Positions 1-6,146 of a DNA stretch of 7,937 nucleotides are shown one piece after another. How positions within the stretch are numbered: the first letter of the stretch is position 1; every line of letters starts with the position of its first letter. The notes beneath the pieces are model-generated. The model did not search any database. It had not been told where the DNA came from and saw nothing but the letters and a program-made list of their open reading frames with translations. The position numbers and the translations under genes were made by a program. The stretch comes from Gammaproteobacteria bacterium (GTDB lineage: Bacteria; Pseudomonadota; Gammaproteobacteria; Steroidobacterales; Steroidobacteraceae), in the NCBI GenBank assembly GCA_005877965.1, contig VBNP01000058.1:1-7937 (forward strand), in the 5' to 3' direction.

Positions 1-192
1 GCCGGCTGCCATGCGAAGGACTTCAAGCCCGCCGCACACCCCAAGACCGTCAAGGGGCTCCCGTACACCGCCACCGAGCTCGCCAACTGCAGCGGTGCCT
101 GCCACATCTACAGCGATACGACGCAGTCAACCATTACAAAGAGTCTGCCCGGACCGCATCATCGAGTCTCGGATGCGACATTCCATCGCTGA
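1..192 (+). CDS. C-terminal end of a c-type (probably multiheme) cytochrome, partial
   Basis: This reading frame is open from the left edge and ends in TGA at 190-192, so only the last 63 residues are present. It begins AGCHAKDF, which looks like a CxxCH heme site whose first Cys codon lies just outside the window. About 35 residues on there is a second heme-like site, NCSGACH, with three rather than two residues between the cysteines. Two closely spaced Cys/His sites in a short tail rich in Lys, His and Pro point to a periplasmic or surface multiheme cytochrome c. The start, signal peptide and heme count are outside the window. The stop overlaps the next gene's ATG by 20 bp, so the two are probably co-transcribed. 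The family is inferred from the Cys/His pattern only. The exact class (c3-like, decaheme or other) is not assignable. Confidence 0.62.
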   Translation, partial: AGCHAKDFKPAAHPKTVKGLPYTATELANCSGACHIYSDTTQSTITKSLPGPHHRVSDATFHR

Positions 193-3100
193 GCGCCGGC
201 TGTACCGCCTCGCACTGATTCTGCTCGCCGCGCTCGGCGCGCACGGCGCGTTCGCGCAGCTTCCTATACGCGGCCCGGCGCGCATCGTGAACGTCATCGA
301 GGTGAACGACCACGAAGACCAGGTCGACCTGACCATGGTGTTCAATTGCTCGATGCGCTTCGTCACCAGCCTGCCCGCAAGCGAGGGCCGGCAGGTGCAT
401 ATCCAGCTGGCGCCCATGCCCGACTGCGGTGTGGGCCCGCTGTCGCAGCTGCTGGCCGAGACCCCGCCGGTGTCCGGCGGCGCGAACATCGTGACAGCCG
501 CCCGGGTCGATTCCATGGCGCCCGGACAGATCACCCTCACGCTCGATTTCAAGAAAAGCGAGCGCTTCGTGATCGCACAGGGCGTCGATCCGCGTGGCCT
601 GCGCCTGCGGCTGATCGATCGCGCCCGCGGCCGCGGCAAGATCCTCGTCGGCCAGCAGACCGAGGCGGTCAGCAACTTCGCGATCAACCTCGACTCGCAG
701 CCCAAGCCGTTTGCGCCCGAGGACGTGGAGCTCGCGCACCAGCGGCTCAAGGCGCCCGCGTTCGTCTCCGAAGCGCTGGTCGACGGCGAGAAGTGGTATC
801 GCCTGCGCGTGGGTCCGATCGAGCGCCGCACGGAAGCGGACCGGCTGCTGAACCTCGCGTTGCCGGATTATCCGCGTGCCTGGCTCGCTATCGGGGATGA
901 CGCCGTCACCAGCGACCTCGCAAGCGAGGGCCGGCAGGTGCATATCCAGCTGGCGCCCATGCCCGACTGCGGTGTGGGCCCGCTGTCGCAGCTGCTGGCC
1001 GAGACCCCGCCGGTGTCCGGCGGCGCGAACATCGTGACAGCCGCCCGGGTCGATTCCATGGCGCCCGGACAGATCACCCTCACGCTCGATTTCAAGAAAA
1101 GCGAGCGCTTCGTGATCGCACAGGGCGTCGATCCGCGTGGCCTGCGCCTGCGGCTGATCGATCGCGCCCGCGGCCGCGGCAAGATCCTCGTCGGCCAGCA
1201 GACCGAGGCGGTCAGCAACTTCGCGATCAACCTGGACTCGCAGCCCAAGCCGTTTGCGCCCGAGGACGTGGAGCTCGCGCACCAGCGGCTCAAGGCGCCC
1301 GCGTTCGTCTCCGAAGCGCTGGTCGACGGCGAGAAGTGGTATCGCCTGCGCGTGGGTCCGATCGAGCGCCGCACGGAAGCGGACCGGCTGCTGAACCTCG
1401 CGTTGCCGGATTATCCGCGTGCCTGGCTCGCTATCGGGGATGACGCCGTCACCAGCGACCTGAACGCCACCACGGCGCAGGTGGCGTTACCGCCGGTCGA
1501 GCGCATCGGCAGTGACCCGTCCCTGCCACCGGAGGCGCTCAGGACGGCGATGGCCGAGGCACGGTCCGCGATGACGGCGCGCGACTATCCGAAGGCGATC
1601 GCGCTGCTCACCAAGCTGCAGCGCCAGCCCGAGTTTGCGGATCGCGTCCGCGCGCAGGAGCTGCTCGGCCTCGCGCGCGAGCGCTCCGGTCAGCTCGCGC
1701 ATGCCAAGGCGGAATACGAGGAGTACCTGCGCCGCTATCCGCATGGCGACGCCGCGGAGCGTGTGGCGTTTCGGCTGCGTATCCTGCGGGCCGCCGAAGC
1801 CAAGGCTCGTACCGGTCGCGAGGCGAGCGGCGAAACACAGGGATGGGAAGTGACGGGCGGGGTGGCGCAGATGGCGCGCTACGACGGCTCACGGCTAACA
1901 AACGGCGCACCGCCGCCCAACAGCCAGCCGGTGCCGGCCGCGCCGACCGTCACAGAGAATGCCCTCTTCAACGACGTGGACCTGCTGGCGCGCCGGCGCG
2001 GTGAGACCTACGACTGGGTCGGCCGGCTCAGCGCGGGCTATGACAAGAGCTTCGCCCAGTCCCAGGGTGCACTCGGCAACTCGACGCGCGTGAGTCTGGC
2101 CTCGATCGAGGTGCTCGACCGCCCGCTGGGGCTGCTGGCCCGCCTGGGCCGCCAGGCGCACAACGAGGACGGGATCCTCGGCAGCTTCGACGGCCTGTTT
2201 CTCTCCTGGCAGTTCAAGCCCTCCTGGGCCATCAACGCGGCAACCGGCTATCCGGTCGAGCAGCTGATCCTGTCCCCGCAGACCCAGGAGCGCTTCGAGA
2301 CGCTGGCGCTCGCCTACACGCCGCCGAACGCCCACTGGGACGGGAGCGTGTTCGTGGCGAGCCAGCAGTTTCAGGGCCTGCGTGACCGCCAGGCGGTCGG
2401 AGTCGAGGGGCGCTTCCTCGCCTCGCGCGCCTCGCTCGTCACCGTGCTCGACTACGACACGGCCTACCACTCCCTCAACACCGCCAGCGTGCTCGGAACG
2501 CTGCAGCTGCCGGCGCACTGGAGCCTGAGCTTCGACGCCGAGCGGCGCAACTCGCCGGTGCTCACCACGCGCAACGCCCTGATCGGTCAAACCTTTACCG
2601 ACCTGGTCCAGCTGGAGCAGGTATTCACGCCCGCACAGATCTATCAGCTGGCGCTCGATCGCACACCGATCACCGACAACTACAGCATCACGGCCACCAA
2701 GCCGCTCGGGCAGCGATTTCAGCTCACCACCATCGTGTCGGCCACGCAGACCGGTGCCTCACCCGCCTCGGGCGGGGTCGCGGCCGTGCCGGCCAGCGGC
2801 CTGCTGCTCACCTACCAGACGCAACTGTACGGATCGAACCTCTGGCATCCGGGCGATTTCAACGTGCTGTCGTTCACCCACGGCAACACCGAGATCGGGC
2901 GCATCGACTCCCTCAGCGCCAACAGCCGTTTTCCGATCAGCGGAGCCTGGCGGCTCGGACCGCGTCTCACCATCGATCGGTTGAGCTCGGCGACCGACGG
3001 CAGTACCGAAACCACCTATATTCCCTCGATGCTGCTCGACTATCAGCGCGACCGGAAGCTGTTCCAGCTCGAGTTCGGCGGCCAGCTGGGCAAGCGCGAG

Positions 3101-3193
3101 GCGTTCCTGCAGCTGCCGACGGGGGCGTTCGTGCAGACTCAGAACACGACGCGCTACTATGTGATGGTGTCGTATCGCATCAGCTTCCAGTGA
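173..3193 (+). CDS. Exported SPOR-like/TPR protein with C-terminal outer-membrane beta-barrel, internal duplication
   Basis: A 1006-residue protein. The ATG at 173 was chosen because it gives a clear signal peptide (Arg-rich start, LALILLAAL core, AFA|Q cleavage near residue 28). The frame is open upstream of it, but that part is out of frame over the cytochrome tail. A weak GAG lies 6 nt before the ATG. Domains in order: a short beta-rich region (about 35-110); a SPOR-like segment (about 193-243, with WYRLRVGP and a terminal AWLAIGDD); an exact repeat of residues 69-249 as 250-430, giving a second SPOR-like segment (about 374-424); TPR helices (about 454-542, with DYPKAIALL and AKAEYEEYLRRYP); and about 450 residues of alternating beta-strand character ending YYVMVSYRISFQ, typical of an outer-membrane barrel. 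SPOR domains usually bind denuded peptidoglycan, so the protein may link the cell wall to the outer membrane. The neighbouring cytochrome suggests an electron-transfer scaffold or porin role, which is inference. The duplication is recent. Confidence 0.8.
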   Translation: MRHSIAERRLYRLALILLAALGAHGAFAQLPIRGPARIVNVIEVNDHEDQVDLTMVFNCSMRFVTSLPASEGRQVHIQLAPMPDCGVGPLSQLLAETPPVSGGANIVTAARVDSMAPGQITLTLDFKKSERFVIAQGVDPRGLRLRLIDRARGRGKILVGQQTEAVSNFAINLDSQPKPFAPEDVELAHQRLKAPAFVSEALVDGEKWYRLRVGPIERRTEADRLLNLALPDYPRAWLAIGDDAVTSDLASEGRQVHIQLAPMPDCGVGPLSQLLAETPPVSGGANIVTAARVDSMAPGQITLTLDFKKSERFVIAQGVDPRGLRLRLIDRARGRGKILVGQQTEAVSNFAINLDSQPKPFAPEDVELAHQRLKAPAFVSEALVDGEKWYRLRVGPIERRTEADRLLNLALPDYPRAWLAIGDDAVTSDLNATTAQVALPPVERIGSDPSLPPEALRTAMAEARSAMTARDYPKAIALLTKLQRQPEFADRVRAQELLGLARERSGQLAHAKAEYEEYLRRYPHGDAAERVAFRLRILRAAEAKARTGREASGETQGWEVTGGVAQMARYDGSRLTNGAPPPNSQPVPAAPTVTENALFNDVDLLARRRGETYDWVGRLSAGYDKSFAQSQGALGNSTRVSLASIEVLDRPLGLLARLGRQAHNEDGILGSFDGLFLSWQFKPSWAINAATGYPVEQLILSPQTQERFETLALAYTPPNAHWDGSVFVASQQFQGLRDRQAVGVEGRFLASRASLVTVLDYDTAYHSLNTASVLGTLQLPAHWSLSFDAERRNSPVLTTRNALIGQTFTDLVQLEQVFTPAQIYQLALDRTPITDNYSITATKPLGQRFQLTTIVSATQTGASPASGGVAAVPASGLLLTYQTQLYGSNLWHPGDFNVLSFTHGNTEIGRIDSLSANSRFPISGAWRLGPRLTIDRLSSATDGSTETTYIPSMLLDYQRDRKLFQLEFGGQLGKREAFLQLPTGAFVQTQNTTRYYVMVSYRISFQ
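376..918 (+). repeat. Direct tandem repeat, copy 1 (543 bp)
   Basis: First copy of a 543-bp (181-codon) head-to-tail duplication inside the SPOR/TPR/barrel gene. It encodes residues 69-249: the last part of the N-terminal beta region plus the SPOR-like segment. It differs from copy 2 at one base, C691 against G1234, which is a silent Leu change (CTC/CTG). The decamer cgtcaccagc occurs at 361-370, just before the unit. Confidence 0.95.
919..1461 (+). repeat. Direct tandem repeat, copy 2 (543 bp)
   Basis: Second copy, directly abutting the first and in frame. It is followed by the unique sequence that begins the linker to the TPR repeats. The decamer cgtcaccagc recurs at 904-913 and 1447-1456, exactly 543 bp apart, and so marks both ends in register with its occurrence at 361-370. 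Near-perfect identity means a very recent event or an assembly error. Confidence 0.95.
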
Positions 3194-3792
3194 CGGGTCA
3201 AACAGGGGACAAGACTCGGATCGCCTTACCCGTGGCCGTGCTGTTCGCAGCACTCGGCACCGGCGTCGCGCTCGCGGCTGACAAGCGGCCTCGCGAGTAT
3301 CTGGACGAGGAGACTGCGGCCACGATCACCGTCGTGGCCGAGCCGCTGGTGTTCGCCTGTCCGCGCCCGGAGCTGGCCGCGAACGTGCGCGACTATGTGA
3401 CCCTCGCGGCGGCGGCCGTGGATCGCAATGGCAAGGTGAGTTACGTCCTGATCGGCTACTTCTGGTCGACCGTCGACCCGCGCGTGCGCAGCGACGCGAT
3501 GCCCTCCCCCGAACCGCTGGTGCTGCAGGCGGACGACCGGCGCATCGAGCTCACCCTGCGCGGACACTCGGCCCACGAGGCGGGCATCGGCATGGCGGTC
3601 CACGCGCCCCCTGGCACCGACGTGACACCGAACGTGTACGGAACCGATCTCGCCACGCTGCGCTTCATTGCCGAGGCGCGCCATCTCACGATCGTAGCCG
3701 ACAGCGAAGGCGCCGCGCTCAGCTACGAATTGTGGGAAGACCGCAGCACCGCGCTGCGAGCCTTCGTGCACCACATGAGCGGCGAGGACTAG
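3190..3792 (+). CDS. Exported protein of unknown function
   Basis: A 200-residue protein starting at GTG 3190, which overlaps the TGA of the preceding gene in the 4-bp sequence GTGA. That arrangement favours translational coupling and membership of the same operon. Residues 1-30 form a signal peptide: polar start, Lys-Thr-Arg, hydrophobic LPVAVLFAALGTGVALA, with cleavage near ALA|AD. The mature part has about 170 residues, one Cys (in FACPRPE, too far from the cleavage site for a lipobox) and no CxxCH, so it is not a cytochrome. It looks mixed alpha/beta, with alternating strand-like runs (VSYVLIGYFW, RIELTLRGH). I do not recognise a family. Its placement suggests a periplasmic accessory of the cytochrome/barrel pair upstream. 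Gene reality is well supported by the coupling, export signal and codon bias. Function is unknown. Confidence 0.82.
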   Translation: MTGQTGDKTRIALPVAVLFAALGTGVALAADKRPREYLDEETAATITVVAEPLVFACPRPELAANVRDYVTLAAAAVDRNGKVSYVLIGYFWSTVDPRVRSDAMPSPEPLVLQADDRRIELTLRGHSAHEAGIGMAVHAPPGTDVTPNVYGTDLATLRFIAEARHLTIVADSEGAALSYELWEDRSTALRAFVHHMSGED

Positions 3793-3799
3793 CGCCCGC

Positions 3800-3820
3800 G
3801 CGCGTTCCCGCGCCTCATTT
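3800..3820 (+). terminator. Weak GC hairpin after the left operon
   Basis: A 5-bp perfect stem (gcgcg at 3800-3804, cgcgc at 3809-3813) with a TTCC loop lies 8 nt after the stop codon and is followed by ctcattt. The stem is short and the T-run is poor, so intrinsic termination is only possible. It may just reflect the GC-rich sequence. Confidence 0.25.
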
Positions 3821-3927
3821 AGAGTGTCTCCAGCGTTCCCGGCAGCGCCCCTTCTTCCCCTCACGCGGGGCCTCGGGTCACTCGCATATCCCGGTCTGAA
3901 AATGTTGTGGAGTCAATAGGTTAGCCC

Positions 3928-3943
3928 TGGTACGGCCCGTGCT
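3928..3943 (+). promoter_or_regulatory. Candidate sigma-54 (-24/-12) promoter
   Basis: The sequence tggtacggcccgtgct matches the consensus TGGCACG-N4-TTGCT at 10 of 12 specified positions. The invariant GG and GC are separated by the required 10 nt. Transcription would begin near 3954, leaving a leader of about 145 nt before the GTG at 4100. No enhancer site for an activator was identified. A poorer sigma-70 alternative is TTGTGC at 4035 with TATATG at 4060 (spacing 19). Confidence 0.35.
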
Positions 3944-3981
3944 GCGGCGCAAAGGCCGGTATCGCACCGTGTAGTACTTTC

Positions 3982-4015
3982 CCCCTCTTGGATCCGGGCT
4001 TCAACCCAAGCGGGG
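3982..4015. repeat. Imperfect inverted repeat in the leader/promoter region
   Basis: The arms cccctcttgg (3982-3991) and ccaagcgggg (4006-4015) pair at 9 of 10 positions, with one T/C mismatch, around a 14-nt spacer. It lies 84 bp before the start codon of the Cyc2-like gene. It could be a dimeric regulator's operator or an RNA hairpin in the 5' leader. It has no T-tract, so it does not look like a terminator. Confidence 0.5.
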
Positions 4016-4088
4016 AGTGAGCTTTCGCCTTATTTTGTGCCGAGTCCGGATGCGGTACTTATATGCACGGGATCAAACAAACAACAAC

Positions 4089-4093
4089 AGGAG
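4089..4093 (+). promoter_or_regulatory. Ribosome binding site that fixes a GTG start
   Basis: AGGAG sits 6 nt before the GTG at 4100, ideal spacing. This decides the start of the Cyc2-like gene against the in-frame GTG at 4037, which has no such site. Confidence 0.8.
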
Positions 4094-4099
4094 TGCTCC

Positions 4100-5485
4100 G
4101 TGCACATTCACACCAGCGGGCGTCACATCGTCCGCAACAGCCGCTACAGCGGCTATGGCTTTGCGTTGCTGGTTCTCATCGTTCTGTCGTTGCCGCGGAT
4201 CGCCTCCGCGGTGCCAAGTTTCGCGCGTCAGACCGGAATGCCCTGCTCGCAGTGTCACACCATGGCCTTCGGGGTGGCGCTCACACCCTACGGCCGCCAG
4301 TTCAAGCTGAACGGCTATACCTTCGGCGAGGGCGAGCACCCGATGCCGCTCGCGTTCATGGTGCAGGGCGGATACAGCCGCGTCGACACGCCACCGCCGG
4401 ATGCGCTGGCCGCGCATTTCAGCACCAACAACAACCTCTCGGTCGACCAGGTCTCGGTATTCCTGGCGACGCGCCTCACCGAGCACATCGGCATCTTTTC
4501 GCAGTCCACTTACAGTGGCGAAGACCGGCATTTCAGCTGGGACAACACCGACGTTCGGTACGCGCGGCCGCTCAAGCTCCTCGGCACTGACGCGGTAGTG
4601 GGGATCTCGGTGAATAACAATCCCACGGTACAGGATCTGTGGCACTCCACGCCTGCCTGGGCCTATCCCTACATCGGCTCCCCGCTCGTGCCGGGGGTCG
4701 GCGCCGCTCCGGTCATCGGCGGGCTCGGGGGCGTGGCTGTCGGCGCCACCGCGTACACCATGATCCACGATCACGTGTATCTCGAGGGGGGCGCCTACAA
4801 GGGCCTCTCGGACCGCTGGCTCGGCAATGTGGGCCTCTACCCGGATAACAACGTCCACATCAACGGGGCTGCGCCGTACTGGCGCGCGGCCTACCAGTTC
4901 ACCAAGGGCGAGCACGGCGAGCACTACTTCTCCGTGGGCACCTACGGCATGGATGTCAAGATGCAGCCCGATGCGGCGGTGCCCGACACCGATCACTACA
5001 CGGATGTCGCGTTTGACGCCACCTATCAGTACACGCCCGAAGGCCCGGGCGCCATTCTCGTCAACGCATCGTTGATTCACGAGAAACAGCAGCTGAACGC
5101 GACGTTCAACGCCGCGGGATCCGCCAACGCCACCAATCACCTCAATGCGCTGGAAATCGATGCCTCCTACGCGTATCGCCAGACCTGGAGCGTGGGCCTC
5201 GGCCTGTTCGATACCAGCGGCGGCCGCGATGCGACGCTCTACGCGCCGGCCCAGTTCGAGGGGAGCAACAACGGCTCCCCCGACACGCGTGGCTACACGG
5301 CGCAGTTGGAGTACGTGCCGCTCGGCAAGATGGAGTCCTGGGGGCGGCCGTGGGTCAACCTGCGCGTCGGCGTGCAGTACACCGGGTACCTGCGCTTCAA
5401 CGGCGGCACGTCCAACTACGACGGCTTCGGAAGATCGGCGAGCCAGAACAACTCGCTGTTCCTGTTCTCATGGATGGCGTTCTGA
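4100..5485 (+). CDS. Cyc2-like monoheme cytochrome c fused to an outer-membrane beta-barrel
   Basis: A 461-residue protein starting at GTG 4100 (AGGAG 6 nt upstream). Residues 1-37 form a signal peptide ending RIASA|V. The mature N-terminus VPSFARQTGMPCSQCH carries the single heme c site at C49, C52 and H53, followed by TPYGRQFKLNGYTF. The motif order FARQTG-x2-CxxCH-x9-YGRxFKLxGYT is the hallmark of Cyc2-type fused cytochrome-porins. Residues from about 80 to 461 are strand-rich, with many aromatic/Gly turns and a Gly-rich stretch (about 197-222), ending LFLFSWMAF with the terminal Phe expected of an outer-membrane barrel. The length fits the Cyc2 range (roughly 400-540). In iron oxidizers, Cyc2 takes electrons from Fe(II) at the cell surface and passes them to periplasmic carriers. 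Here the azurin gene starts 26 bp downstream. The sequence after the heme (TMAFGVALTPYGR) is not the FPxLNxFGR form I associate with proven Fe oxidases, so iron oxidation is unproven. A related barrel-cytochrome of other function is possible. Confidence 0.85.
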   Translation: MHIHTSGRHIVRNSRYSGYGFALLVLIVLSLPRIASAVPSFARQTGMPCSQCHTMAFGVALTPYGRQFKLNGYTFGEGEHPMPLAFMVQGGYSRVDTPPPDALAAHFSTNNNLSVDQVSVFLATRLTEHIGIFSQSTYSGEDRHFSWDNTDVRYARPLKLLGTDAVVGISVNNNPTVQDLWHSTPAWAYPYIGSPLVPGVGAAPVIGGLGGVAVGATAYTMIHDHVYLEGGAYKGLSDRWLGNVGLYPDNNVHINGAAPYWRAAYQFTKGEHGEHYFSVGTYGMDVKMQPDAAVPDTDHYTDVAFDATYQYTPEGPGAILVNASLIHEKQQLNATFNAAGSANATNHLNALEIDASYAYRQTWSVGLGLFDTSGGRDATLYAPAQFEGSNNGSPDTRGYTAQLEYVPLGKMESWGRPWVNLRVGVQYTGYLRFNGGTSNYDGFGRSASQNNSLFLFSWMAF

Positions 5486-5496
5486 GAATGACAGGC

Positions 5497-5504
5497 GGGG
5501 AGGG
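5497..5504 (+). promoter_or_regulatory. Ribosome binding site of the azurin gene
   Basis: GGGGAGGG lies 7 nt before the ATG at 5512. It favours that start over an in-frame ATG at 5488, which would add eight polar residues before the signal peptide. Confidence 0.75.
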
Positions 5505-5511
5505 AAACACC

Positions 5512-5991
5512 ATGACTTACGTTCGGGTGATCGGCGTCGCAATGCTGCTGTTAGCCAGTGCCGGCGCTTATGCGGATCCCTGCAAGATCGCGATCGACAG
5601 CAACGACATGATGCAGTTCAGTGCGCACGAGCTGGCCGTGCCCACCAGTTGCACTGACGTCGAGGTCACTCTGAGGCACGCCGGCCGGCTGCCCGCCAAG
5701 GTGATGGGCCACGACTGGGTGCTCGCGAAGGACTCGGACGTGTCGGGGATCGTCAATGCCGGCCTGGCCGCGGGCCTCTCGCACGGCTTCGTGCCCGAGA
5801 ACGACAAGCGGATCATCGCCGCCACCAAGGTGGTGGGCGGAGGCGAGAGCACCACGGTGAAATTCAGCACCGCCCTGCTGCTGCAGGGGGCGCGCTACGT
5901 GTTCTTCTGCACCGCACCCGGACACTCCTCCGTGATGCATGGCAAGTTCCTGTTTGGCGATGCCACACGCGTGGCGCAGGCGGGAAAATAA
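5512..5991 (+). CDS. azu: Azurin, periplasmic type-1 copper electron carrier
   Basis: A 159-residue precursor. The signal peptide is residues 1-21 (VIGVAMLLLASAGAYA|DP), leaving a mature protein of 138 residues. In mature numbering, which coincides with that of Pseudomonas azurin, all copper ligands are present: G45-H46 (VMGHDW), C112 (FFCTAPGH), H117 and M121. The C3-C26 disulfide pair and the patch residues M13 and M44 are also kept. Two second-shell positions are unusual: D47 where Asn is normal, and A114 where Phe is common. A ten-residue tail (DATRVAQAGK) extends past the usual end. Azurin shuttles single electrons between periplasmic redox proteins. The gene follows the Cyc2-like gene by 26 bp with no terminator between, so the two are almost certainly one operon and probably redox partners. 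That is the role rusticyanin plays next to Cyc2 in Acidithiobacillus. The family call is secure; the partner is inferred. Confidence 0.96.
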   Translation: MTYVRVIGVAMLLLASAGAYADPCKIAIDSNDMMQFSAHELAVPTSCTDVEVTLRHAGRLPAKVMGHDWVLAKDSDVSGIVNAGLAAGLSHGFVPENDKRIIAATKVVGGGESTTVKFSTALLLQGARYVFFCTAPGHSSVMHGKFLFGDATRVAQAGK

Positions 5992-6034
5992 CGTAATATC
6001 GGGGCGCGGCGCGGACAGGAACTGCCCGCGTCGC

Positions 6035-6064
6035 CGTCTCGTTCCGGCAGCGGGCCCGGAGACG
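6035..6064. terminator. Possible hairpin between the convergent operons
   Basis: cgtctc (6035-6040) can pair with gagacg (6059-6064) over an 18-nt, GC-rich loop. It lies between the azurin stop and the end of the convergent minus-strand operon, where a terminator is expected. There is no T-run on either side, so this is weak. The remaining 5992-6146 sequence shows nothing else recognisable. Confidence 0.22.
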
Positions 6065-6146
6065 AGCGCATCCGGCGGCGAACAAGGGTAGCTAGCCGCG
6101 TCGGCCGCACAAAGCAAACCGAAATAGCGCCGAGCGTTCGAGAAAC

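Larger units (their letters stand above)
3793..4099. other. 307-bp intergenic region ahead of the Cyc2-like/azurin operon
   Basis: This gap holds no convincing gene. It begins with a small GC hairpin after the upstream stop codon, then contains a -24/-12 promoter candidate, a 10-bp imperfect inverted repeat, and finally an A/C-rich leader (about 4072-4090) with a good Shine-Dalgarno. Its base composition is less GC-rich near the 3' end than the flanking genes, as expected for a promoter region. The frame of the downstream gene is open back to a GTG at 4037, but those extra 21 codons lack a ribosome site and would bury the signal peptide. Confidence 0.7.

Noticed and set aside
11..172. 54-codon N-terminal extension of the SPOR/TPR/barrel protein
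   Set aside because: It is Pro/Ser/Arg-rich and out of frame over the cytochrome tail, and it would place the signal peptide internally. The ATG at 173 fits export.
127..1374. Repeated minus-strand frames within the duplicated region
   Set aside because: They look like duplicate genes only because the underlying 543-bp unit is duplicated. The coding strand is clearly +.
3857..3870. CCCC/GGGG mini-palindrome around tcacgc
   Set aside because: Only 4 bp of stem in GC-rich sequence, expected by chance.
4037..4099. GTG at 4037 as the start of the Cyc2-like gene
   Set aside because: It has no Shine-Dalgarno and would put 21 polar residues before the signal peptide. The GTG at 4100 has AGGAG at ideal spacing.
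4244..4258. Reading the Cyc2-like gene as a multiheme cytochrome
   Set aside because: Only one CxxCH is present in the 461 residues, so it is monoheme.
4073..5140. 355-codon minus-strand open frame antisense to the Cyc2-like gene
   Set aside because: The + strand encodes a signal peptide, heme motif and barrel. The antisense product is Arg/Val/Gly/His-rich with no domain.
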